Assembly (NCBI GenBank): GCA_023461275.1 | Contig: JAEYMI010000071.1 | Location: 1 to 64,000 of the forward strand | DNA length: 64,000 nucleotides | Source of the DNA: Actinomycetes bacterium | Lineage (GTDB): Bacteria > Actinomycetota > Actinomycetes > Mycobacteriales > Mycobacteriaceae | Reading direction: 5' to 3' | Part shown: positions 43,365 through 50,071 of the stretch, piece after piece | Position numbering within the stretch: the stretch's first letter is position 1 | Layout: every line of letters starts with the position of its first letter | The notes under the pieces: model-generated | The model's input: only the letters and a program-made list of their open reading frames with translations | The model's database searches: none | Told to the model about the DNA's origin: nothing | Program-made: the position numbers and the translations under genes

Positions 43365-44997
43365 TCATCGGTACTTCTCCACCCACTGGGACAGTCCGGG
43401 GTGCATCACCCAGGACGCGGTGTTGTCGCCACCGCCCCTGTCGTCGTGGATGACCCACCCCAGTTCGGCCAGGGACTGGAGGGCCTGGGTGGACAGATCA
43501 TTGCGCCCCTTGTTCACGCCTCGGGAGACCTGACGGACAGAAACCCGGGTGGCCCCGCCATCGTGAAGTTTCGCCAAAGACCTGAGAACCCTTGTCGCGT
43601 AGGCCAGTTGGTCGGACAACGCGGTGTCCATGAGGGTCCGGTTCACGGTGGCCGTATGGGTCTCATAGAACCGGATGAGGCGGACCGCGGCCGCGACCTG
43701 ACCGGCCGAGATCTCGGTGGCCTCGGGGTCCGCGGCTACTGCCAGCGTTCCCGCGATCCGCAGCATCGCGCCCACCATCTTCTTGGCCCATCCGGCCGAG
43801 TTCCCCGGGACCATCTCGGCGCGTAGCGTCGGTTCGATCTCGTCGTGGAAGGCCACCGCGACGGCCAGTGCCTCGGGGGTCAGGGACACGAGGCGGGGTG
43901 CGCCGAGGGGCCAGAACGTCCGGACCATCCGCGTCACCATCTGGCTGTAGGCCTTCGCCGCGAACGTGTCGATGGGGTTCGCCAGGGCCGAAACGGGTAC
44001 CGGCCAGGGACCGAGGACGGACGAGGAGGAACCGGTCCATAAACCCGGACCACTTCATCTCGTCGGTTGCCTTGCTGGAGAGGACCTCCGGTTGGGTCAT
44101 CACGGACATGACCAGACTCGGGTCCTCCACCGGGTCCACGGACCGGGAGACCCGATCCCGGTACATGGTGTCCCCGCCATGGCCCGCCAGGTAGGGCTCC
44201 ATGTCCGAACCGTTGCCCGCGTTGGCCAGGCGATGGAGGAGGGACTGGCCCTCGGGGATGAACAAGGCCAACCGTGAACCCTGTTCGGCCATGAGGTCAT
44301 GGAGGGCCTCGGGGGTCACGTCCGACGCGATGAGACGCGGAAGTTCGGGGACCGCCAACTCCGAGGCCCGTTCGGCGGCCGTGTCGAGTTTCGTGATGGC
44401 GGTCTCCAGGGCCTCGGCCGTTTCCTTCTCGTCGGTGGCCTTCAGCGGATCATCGGCTGCGGCGTACGCCTCCGACAGATCCCGTTCTGCGTTCTTCAGT
44501 GCCGCGTTCGCGGCCGACAACCGGCCCAGGGCAATACGTCGGCCGACACCACCCGCCTCCGTGCGGAGGTCCTCCTGGACCTCCTCCAGGGGCGCCCGGG
44601 CGGCCGCGAACACCGAGGTCTTACGTTCGCCGGGTTCCGCAACGATGAGGACCCACAACACGGTCCGTTCCACGAGGGACCCCCAGGCCTTCACCCGGAC
44701 GCGGCCGACGGTGGCGGCCGAGAGAACCGACAGGACCACGGACCCGATCACGCCCTCATCCACCCCGATGGACGAGGCGGCCGAACGTACGAACTCGGCC
44801 GCCTTGTTCGGTAGTGCATCCGTCGGGAACGTGGCACGCGGTGCGGTCTCCGTCAGCGGCCGCGGGTCCTCCCACGCCTCCCCCTCGTCGTCCACTCGGG
44901 GCGGTATGCTCACGGGGACGGTTCGGTCATCGTCATGGTTGTTTGTGGAGTGGCCCTCGGCGGGTTGGTCGGGGGCCATTCTCGTTTCTGCTGGCAC
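43365..44997 (-). pseudogene. DUF3987 (YfjI-type) primase/helicase-like gene, frameshifted
   Basis: The N-terminal frame starts at GTG 44997 (GGAGG eight bases upstream) and encodes about 330 residues of a DUF3987 protein. It has a Walker A-like VAEPGERKTSV, a long coiled coil, then LPRLIASDVTPEALHDLM, IPEGQSLLHRL and MDRFLLVRPRS. Near 44000-44030 the frame is lost and its tail runs on to 43663 as nonsense. The homologous C-terminus (PVSALANPIDTFAAKAYSQM, then ending WVEKYR) continues in the +1 frame to 43365. This is a one-base frameshift, a programmed +1 shift or a sequencing error. Such proteins usually serve phage or plasmid replication, and the origin-like repeats adjoin its 3' end. Confidence 0.75.
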
Positions 44998-45072
44998 GTT
45001 CAGTGCCTCCTGTTCAATGAATTACGTTGCGCCACAACGGGCCTGGGGGATGGTTCCGGGTGGGTTGGGGTC

Positions 45073-45228
45073 TCAGAACGAGTGACGCGGGCCTTGGTGA
45101 TGACGCGGGTTGCGCGGGCACCATCGCTTGTGATGGATAGCGGCCGTGCGCGCCCCGAGTGGGCCGACGTGGACAATCCCAGGCCGCTGGCACTGCGGGC
45201 ACCGCGTGGGGGCGTCCGTGTTTCTCAC
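45073..45228 (-). CDS. 51-residue zinc-finger-like protein
   Basis: A tiny frame with CPQC near the N-terminus and HHKRWC further on, a plausible C2-HC metal site, and a His/Arg-rich C-terminus. The GTG start overlaps the stop of the 31-residue ORF (GTGA), continuing the chain of overlaps from xis. It ends 76 bases before the DUF3987 start. Function unknown; a DNA-binding helper is possible. Confidence 0.5.
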   Translation of the reverse strand: MRNTDAPTRCPQCQRPGIVHVGPLGARTAAIHHKRWCPRNPRHHQGPRHSF

Positions 45229-45320
45229 CGCGCCCACCGCCTCATCTGGTGGCCGAGGCCCATTCCTACCGGCCAGGCGATGGCCGCCAGGAGGACGAGG
45301 ACCACCCCGAGGGCGGTCAT
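45225..45320 (-). CDS. 31-residue single-helix membrane peptide
   Basis: ATG at 45320 overlaps the xis stop (ATGA). The product is one hydrophobic helix (VVLVLLAAIAWPVGMGLG) followed by a basic tail with HQMRRWAR. No separate ribosome site, so expression would depend on coupling to xis. Function unknown. Confidence 0.42.
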   Translation of the reverse strand: MTALGVVLVLLAAIAWPVGMGLGHQMRRWAR

Positions 45321-45529
45321 ACCTCCAGGCCCAACATGGCCAGGAGTTTGGCCGACGGAACCCGGACCCGGCGCGTCCCGAGTTGGATCACGGGGAGGCG
45401 GCCCTCTCTGGCCATCGTGTAGGCGTAGGCCCGGGAGACCCCGAGGAAACGGCCTGCCTCCTCCACGGACACGGTGGGCCGTCGGCGCAGATCGTCAATA
45501 TCAAGTGTGGTGTTCGTTCGGTTGCTCAT
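45317..45529 (-). CDS. xis: Excisionase-type winged-helix protein (Xis, HTH_17)
   Basis: A 70-residue MerR-like helix-turn-helix protein. The core TVSVEEAGRFLGVSRAYAYTMAREGRLPVIQLGTRRVRVP is split here as VSVEEAGRFLGVSRAYAY and then REGRLPVIQLG with the RVRVP wing. This is the standard Xis/AlpA-like directionality factor fold. It is divergent from the regulator-integrase pair by 54 bases. It likely directs excision and may repress the shared promoter region. Confidence 0.86.
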   Translation of the reverse strand: MSNRTNTTLDIDDLRRRPTVSVEEAGRFLGVSRAYAYTMAREGRLPVIQLGTRRVRVPSAKLLAMLGLEV

Positions 45530-45583
45530 GGAAAATACGATCCACGGTTGAGTGCGAAGTGTCTAGTAAGTTAGGCTCTCAAC
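45530..45583. promoter_or_regulatory. Divergent control region between xis and regulator-int
   Basis: A 54-base AT-richer gap between two opposed start codons. GTTGAG near 45548 and CTCAAC at 45577-45582 form an inverted pair that flanks the likely -10 elements. It is short enough for one bound protein to switch the lysogenic (int) and excision (xis) sides. The controlling protein is not known. Confidence 0.45.
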
Positions 45584-46429
45584 ATGCGCACACCTAGCGA
45601 ACACAGAACCGGTGACGTTGTGAGCGTCACCCGCGTGGATGGGGTGGTGGGAGACCTGTTCGGGATCCTCGTCGTCCTCCACGGTCACGCCCACCGGTAC
45701 GTGGTCCGAGTGGTCACCGGGAAGGGTGGACCCCGCCTCGTGGACCTCCAGATCCGATCCGACTCCGATGCCGCGATCACTCCGGAAGTGTTGCGGGCCA
45801 TACCTTCCCGGCGCCTGGCCCATGCCGCGGCCCAGTTCGCCACGATGATGGACGGGAAGATGGCCACCCCGTCCATGGCCCGGGACCCCGAGGCCAACTC
45901 ACGGCCGGGAGACCGGACCGCCCGCGGGAAACTCACCGATGCCCATTACGAGGAGGTGGCCGAACGGGTCCGGGCCGCGGTCCTCGGCGGGTTCCCGGTT
46001 CGCCAGACCGTGGCCGCGCAGATGCACACCTCCATTCAGACACTTGACCGATGGATCCGGAAGTCCAAGGACCTCGGGTTCCTGGAGGAGGACGAACTAC
46101 CCCGTCGGAAGAACCCGGAACCCTCACCCTCCGCGGACCGTGAGGAGTTCTCACCCTCCGCAGACCGTGAGGGACCCTCGGAGTCCGCAGACCGTGAGAG
46201 CGCAGAGGCACAACCGGCGCGCAGGCGGCGGCGGAAGGCCGACGATTACGCGATGCTCGAACGCCTGGCCAACGCCCTATCCGGTCACGTGAGTGTCGTC
46301 CCCGATGTGGACCCCGAGAAGGTGACGCCCGAGGAGGCCGCCCAGTTGCTCGGCGGCGGTGACCTGGCCGAGTCCATCCGAACCCTGACCCATCTCCAGA
46401 CCCTCCTGACCGAGAAGGCAGAACAGTGA
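45584..46429 (+). CDS. Island regulator-like HTH protein with acidic repeat linker
   Basis: 281 residues. The N-terminal beta-rich domain (residues 5-65) has no family assignment. A helix-turn-helix region follows around 115-165 (VRQTVAAQMHTSIQTLDRWI). Then come four copies of a P-S-A-D-R-E-type heptad linker (about 183-210), a basic patch QPARRRRRK, and a C-terminal acidic helical part. It is co-transcribed with the integrase, overlapping its start by 4 bases (GTGA). Probably a DNA-binding regulator of integration or copy control; function is inferred from position only. Confidence 0.62.
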   Translation: MRTPSEHRTGDVVSVTRVDGVVGDLFGILVVLHGHAHRYVVRVVTGKGGPRLVDLQIRSDSDAAITPEVLRAIPSRRLAHAAAQFATMMDGKMATPSMARDPEANSRPGDRTARGKLTDAHYEEVAERVRAAVLGGFPVRQTVAAQMHTSIQTLDRWIRKSKDLGFLEEDELPRRKNPEPSPSADREEFSPSADREGPSESADRESAEAQPARRRRRKADDYAMLERLANALSGHVSVVPDVDPEKVTPEEAAQLLGGGDLAESIRTLTHLQTLLTEKAEQ

Positions 46430-47784
46430 CCGACGAGAACAAGCGCACACGGCGCGCCGAACCGATCACCAAGCGGACCGCGAAGAATGGCGCGGTGTCG
46501 TACACCTTCCAGGCCGATGTGGGCGTGAAACCGGACGGTAAGCGGGACCGTCGCCGGTTCACCTTCCCGAAGATGGACGAGGCCCGGAAGGAGTATCGAC
46601 GGATCACCACCGAGGTGGCCGCGGGGACCTACGTCCCCGGACATACCGCAACCCTCGGGGAGTTCCTGGAACGCTGGTTGGATGGTCGCCGCGACATTCG
46701 GCCGGTGACACTGGCCGGATACCGTCACGCCCTGAAACCGGCGATTGACCGACTCGGAGGCGTGGGCCTCCAGCAACTCACCAAGGCCCACGTGGATGAC
46801 CTCGTGGAGTGGCGGATGGCCTCGGGGCGCAACGTTTCTCCGGACCTCTCCGAGGCCGCCCAGGCCCTCCTGGAGTTCATCGCGGCCCGCGGTGAGGAGG
46901 GCGTGGGATACGCGGAGGTAGAGGCGGAGTTCGGTGGTGCTGCCACCCGGCGCCTGGACCGCCTACGTGCAGGCGGATACGTCGAACGCCCGTCACGTGG
47001 CCGGTACGTCGCCACCAAGGCCATGGCCGAGACCGAACGGTCCGGAGTGTCGGCGCGCACGGTCACCACGATGTTGGTGCAACTGTCGGCCGCCCTGGAC
47101 GCGGCGATGGCCGAGGGCCTCGTGGCGCGCAACGTCGCGCGACTGGTGGAACGCCCCAAGGTCACGCCCACCGAGATGAAGGCGTGGACGGCCACCGAGG
47201 CAGGGGAGTTCCGCGCACATGTCGCCGGAGTCCGTGAGTTCGCCTTGTGGTTGCTCACTCTGGCCGGACTGCGCCGGTCCGAGGTCCTGGGACTCACCTG
47301 GGACCGCGTGGACCTGGAGGCGGGGACCCTCACCGTGGCCTCCAGTCGGGTGGTTGTCGCCGGAGGGACCGATACCGGCGATCCGAAGTCCTGGCGTTCG
47401 CGGCGCACGCTGCGCCTCCCGGACGAGGTGGTGGCGGCGCTGCGGACGTTCAAGGCCACCCAGGCCCGCGAACGGTTGGCCATCGGTGGGACATGGCCCG
47501 ATACCGGACTGGTGGCGGTCCGTGAGGATGGAACCCCGATCCGGCCGGAGACCTACAGCGCAGAGTTCACCCGGCTGGTGAAGGACGCGGGCCTTCCGGT
47601 CATCCGTCTGCACGATGCCAGGCACACGGCAGCGTCCGTTCTGCTGGCGGCCGGGTTCTCTCCGGTGGCCGCGGCGAAGTGGTTGGGACATGACCCGGCG
47701 CTGACGTTGCGGGTCTACGGGCACAGCGACGACAAGGAACAGGAGGCCATCGGTGCGCAACTGTTCGGCGGTGGCACACCGTGA
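46426..47784 (+). CDS. int: Tyrosine recombinase/integrase with inserted winged-helix-like segment
   Basis: 452 residues. The N-terminal arm-binding domain (about 10-75) is followed by the core-binding domain (about 78-240). The catalytic domain has Arg283 in GLRRSEVLGL, Lys in the DPKSWRSRRT hairpin, H396-x-x-R399 in LHDARH, His422 in WLGHD and Tyr431 in RVYGHS. Between the two halves of the core-binding domain lies an extra segment of about 60 residues (141-198) that reads like a winged helix: EAAQALLEFIAARG, a turn, AATRRLDRLRAGGYVER, wing SRGRYVATK. The gene ends 83 bases from attR, as expected. Confidence 0.93.
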   Translation: MTDENKRTRRAEPITKRTAKNGAVSYTFQADVGVKPDGKRDRRRFTFPKMDEARKEYRRITTEVAAGTYVPGHTATLGEFLERWLDGRRDIRPVTLAGYRHALKPAIDRLGGVGLQQLTKAHVDDLVEWRMASGRNVSPDLSEAAQALLEFIAARGEEGVGYAEVEAEFGGAATRRLDRLRAGGYVERPSRGRYVATKAMAETERSGVSARTVTTMLVQLSAALDAAMAEGLVARNVARLVERPKVTPTEMKAWTATEAGEFRAHVAGVREFALWLLTLAGLRRSEVLGLTWDRVDLEAGTLTVASSRVVVAGGTDTGDPKSWRSRRTLRLPDEVVAALRTFKATQARERLAIGGTWPDTGLVAVREDGTPIRPETYSAEFTRLVKDAGLPVIRLHDARHTAASVLLAAGFSPVAAAKWLGHDPALTLRVYGHSDDKEQEAIGAQLFGGGTP

Positions 47785-47789
47785 ATCCC

Positions 47790-47817
47790 TTGGCACACTC
47801 TCGGCACACTGCGGGGG
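47790..47817 (+). repeat. Right arm-type integrase site
   Basis: TTGGCACACT at 47790-47799 and TCGGCACACT at 47801-47810, followed by GCGGGGG. It matches the left copy at 38926-38953 with one difference, in the same orientation. It begins 5 bases after the integrase stop. Confidence 0.72.
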
Positions 47818-47867
47818 TCTCCGAGGCCCGGGCCGGGACCTACACCCCGTCTGACCGGCTCATGTGT

Positions 47868-47912
47868 GGTGCGCGCAAAGGGATTCGAACCCCTGACCGC
47901 TGGTGTGTAAGA
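47868..47912. repeat. attR: right 45-bp direct repeat, 3' half of tRNA-Val
   Basis: The same 45 bases as 38776-38820. Here they continue into the 5' half of tRNA-Val, so the integrated element restores a complete tRNA. The strand-exchange point should lie within this repeat, probably at the anticodon loop end. Confidence 0.93.
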
Positions 47913-47941
47913 CCAGAGCTCTACCGCTGAGCTATACGCGC
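47870..47941 (-). tRNA. tRNA-Val (anticodon TAC)
   Basis: A 72-nt cloverleaf on the minus strand: acceptor GCGCGTA/TGCGCGC, D arm with AGCTCAGCGGTAGAGCT, anticodon stem CTGGT/ACCAG with loop CTTACAC (anticodon TAC), and T arm CAGGGGTTCGAATCCCT region. It reads GUA and other Val codons. The next three bases (47867-47869) read CCA, so CCA is encoded. The 3' half is supplied by the island (attR). Confidence 0.96.
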
Positions 47942-48049
47942 TAGCCGGGCATCACCAGACGATGTCCGGCGCGCACCAACACATGAATGTAGTAGGGACG
48001 CGCCGAATACCCAAAACGTTCGACGCACGGATGTGCCGGACTCGAGCGT

Positions 48050-48598
48050 TCAGTGCCCGACGGAGAGCAGCGCCTTGTCCCACAGAGTTTCGTCACGCGA
48101 CTCCCCCGGTCCGACGGCATCGGCGAACACGATGGTGCCGTCCCGGTCGACGAGGAAAGTCCCGCGGTTGGAGTAGCCGCTCTTCTCGTTGAATACCCCG
48201 TAAGCGCGGGCGACCTCACCGTGCGGCCAGAAGTCCGACAGGATCGGGAACAGGAATCCCTGCGCCGCCGACCACACCTTGTGTGTCGGGGGCGGCCCGA
48301 CGGAGATCGCCACGATCTGCACGTCGTCGTTGGCGAAGGTCGGGAGGTGGTCTCGGATGTAGCCGAGTTCGCCCTGGCAGGTTCCGGTGAAGGCCAGCGG
48401 GAAAAACACCAGCAACACCTGGCGGTCGCGGTTGAGTTCGGCCAGCGAGACCCGCTGATTGTTCTGGTCGCGCAGTTCGAAGCCGGGTGCGATGTCACCG
48501 ACGCCGAGCGGGTTGATCGGCGTCGTGGTGGACGTACCCTCCGTCGAGAACGACGAGGTCTTCCCCGCGGAGAATTCAGCCGTCGGGCTCTCGCTCAT
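48050..48598 (-). CDS. ahpE: AhpE-type one-cysteine peroxiredoxin
   Basis: A 182-residue peroxiredoxin with peroxidatic Cys74 in PLAFTGTC and the supporting Arg later in the fold. It has no resolving Cys, like M. tuberculosis AhpE, which uses mycothiol/mycoredoxin for recycling. The N-terminal 28 residues (Ser/Thr-rich) are extra compared with the 153-residue mycobacterial protein; no better start is visible. The start overlaps the DUF3052 stop (ATGA), so the two are coupled. Confidence 0.93.
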   Translation of the reverse strand: MSESPTAEFSAGKTSSFSTEGTSTTTPINPLGVGDIAPGFELRDQNNQRVSLAELNRDRQVLLVFFPLAFTGTCQGELGYIRDHLPTFANDDVQIVAISVGPPPTHKVWSAAQGFLFPILSDFWPHGEVARAYGVFNEKSGYSNRGTFLVDRDGTIVFADAVGPGESRDETLWDKALLSVGH

Positions 48599-49026
48599 GC
48601 GCGCTTACGCGATTTCGGCTGCACCAGTCGCGAACCGGACCAATCCCCCAAACTCACGACATTGGTCTGGGTCAGGCCCGCAGTGGGTGCGGCTTCGGCG
48701 ATTTCACTCGGGTCGACGTATCCGTCCTGCCCTGTCTTCGGCGACAGGACCCACACGTAACCGTCGTCTGCGAGCGGAACGATGGCATCCATGAGCGCAT
48801 CGACCAGGTCACCGTCACCGTCGCGCCACCACAGCACGACGACGTCGATGACGTCGTCGGCGTCCTCGTCGAGCATCTCAGCGTCGATGGTGTCCTCGAT
48901 GTCGATGCGCAGAGCGTCGTCGGTGTCCTCATCCCAACCGAGTTCCTGCACCACCATGCCGTGGGCGAATCCGAGCTTCTGGGCAGAACTGTCGCCTGAA
49001 CTGCTCGATTCTGTGGCGGCTACCAC
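48595..49026 (-). CDS. DUF3052 family protein (Rv2239c-like)
   Basis: A 143-residue acidic cytosolic protein. After a short Ser-rich start come QKLGFAHGMVVQELGWDEDTDD, an acidic central helix and the C-terminal VVSLGDWSGSRLVQPK. This conserved actinobacterial family has no established function. The GTG at 49026 is preferred because AGGAGG lies nine bases upstream. It sits in an operon with ahpE, upstream of it. Confidence 0.9.
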   Translation of the reverse strand: MVAATESSSSGDSSAQKLGFAHGMVVQELGWDEDTDDALRIDIEDTIDAEMLDEDADDVIDVVVLWWRDGDGDLVDALMDAIVPLADDGYVWVLSPKTGQDGYVDPSEIAEAAPTAGLTQTNVVSLGDWSGSRLVQPKSRKRA

Positions 49027-49188
49027 CGCGTACAACCTCCTGGGGGAATGTGAGATCTCGAATATGACTGCCAACTTAGGGAACAGCCTAGATGCTCACA
49101 ATGCAACCCGCACACGCGAGCTGTGGAGATTCACACCGTCGATCGACACGGACATGCGTGCTCGAGCGATCACTGCCCGTGGCACGAC

Positions 49189-49854
49189 CTACGGTGCCGG
49201 CACTCCCGGCGGTGGCACGACCGACGGCGCTGCCGATGACGGCGCGGCCGGACTCGCAGGCGCCGGGCTGGCCGGAGCGGGAGTAGCCGGTGGCGCCGGA
49301 GCCGAGGACGGGACGGGCGGATTGGGCACGTAGCTCACGCATACGGTCAGAACCCGGTCACGCTGCTGGGTCCACTGGGTCGCGAGTGCGTTGATCTCGA
49401 CCTTCTGCCGCTTGGCGATCAGCTCACCGAGGCGCCCGGAGGTGTCGAGGAAAATCCGGGCCGGGTCGGCCACGTCGGGCGGGGTCGAGGTGGTGATCTT
49501 CGGACGGATCTGGTCTGATCCGGCGATGAGGCTGGCACGCGCCTTGTCGTCGAGATCGCCGAGGGCGTCGTAATTCTGGACGACATTGAGGCGGACCATG
49601 AAGTCGTTGAAGCCGCGGACCATCATGCCGATCGAGGCGATCGACTGCCGGCACAGAAAGACGCCGTCAGCGCGAATCGCCGATTCGCGCGATGCGGACA
49701 GGTCCGACTTGTACGCGGCCACCTGACCAGGCTTCGCAGCACCGGAACCGTCGACCGTCGAACAGCCCGCGAGCAGCATCGCGCTGAGCCCGCATACCGT
49801 CACCGGCACCGGCACCGCACGCATGAAGCTGCGACGAGACCACCCCTCGAACAC
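49189..49854 (-). CDS. Lipoprotein with Tat-like signal (Rv2240c-like)
   Basis: 221 residues. The signal peptide carries a twin-Arg motif, SRRSFMR, and ends in the lipobox LLAGC, so it is probably exported folded and lipid-anchored. The mature part is helical with two conserved Cys (FLCRQSIAS and VLTVCVSYV), followed by a 35-residue Pro/Ala/Ser tail. GTG at 49854 has GGAGG five bases upstream; an ATG at 49824 would lose the twin Arg. Function unknown; same relative position as Rv2240c. Divergent from aceE. Confidence 0.82.
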   Translation of the reverse strand: MFEGWSRRSFMRAVPVPVTVCGLSAMLLAGCSTVDGSGAAKPGQVAAYKSDLSASRESAIRADGVFLCRQSIASIGMMVRGFNDFMVRLNVVQNYDALGDLDDKARASLIAGSDQIRPKITTSTPPDVADPARIFLDTSGRLGELIAKRQKVEINALATQWTQQRDRVLTVCVSYVPNPPVPSSAPAPPATPAPASPAPASPAAPSSAAPSVVPPPGVPAP

Positions 49855-49971
49855 GGCGTCCTCCCCACGCGCGAGTCAATAAACAACGAAACGGTACCGC
49901 ACTCTCCACGAATCCGGCATTCACCCGCCCCGCCCACCGGTACAAACGGAAGTCACATGGGGCACGATATG

Positions 49972-49993
49972 TGGTGGACGCCGTAGTCCACCA
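49972..49993. promoter_or_regulatory. Inverted repeat in the aceE promoter region
   Basis: TGGTGGAC (49972-49979), six bases, then GTCCACCA (49986-49993), with all eight pairs perfect. It is directly downstream of a GATATG that could be a -10 element and about 80 bases before the aceE start. A transcription-factor operator or a leader hairpin. Confidence 0.55.
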
Positions 49994-50071
49994 TCACCGG
50001 TCTCGGCTTCGATCCATCTCAAGACGGCGCACCACCGTGCCGCCGGACCATCGAGAAAGCAGGACATCACA

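Larger units (their letters stand above)
38776..47912. mobile_element. 9.1-kb integrated phage-satellite/prophage-like island in tRNA-Val
   Basis: An integrated element bounded by perfect 45-bp direct repeats that contain the 3' half of tRNA-Val(TAC). From right to left it holds an integrase and a regulator (plus strand). On the minus strand follow Xis, two tiny ORFs, a frameshifted DUF3987 gene, an origin-like iteron region, a small protein, a WhiB-like protein, an HNH nuclease, a small protein, a lone HK97-type capsid protein and a hypothetical protein. No terminase, portal, protease, tail or lysis gene is present. Size, capsid content and tRNA-Val target recall phiRv1/phiRv2 of M. tuberculosis. 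It interrupts the conserved chromosomal order just before ahpE. Confidence 0.9.
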
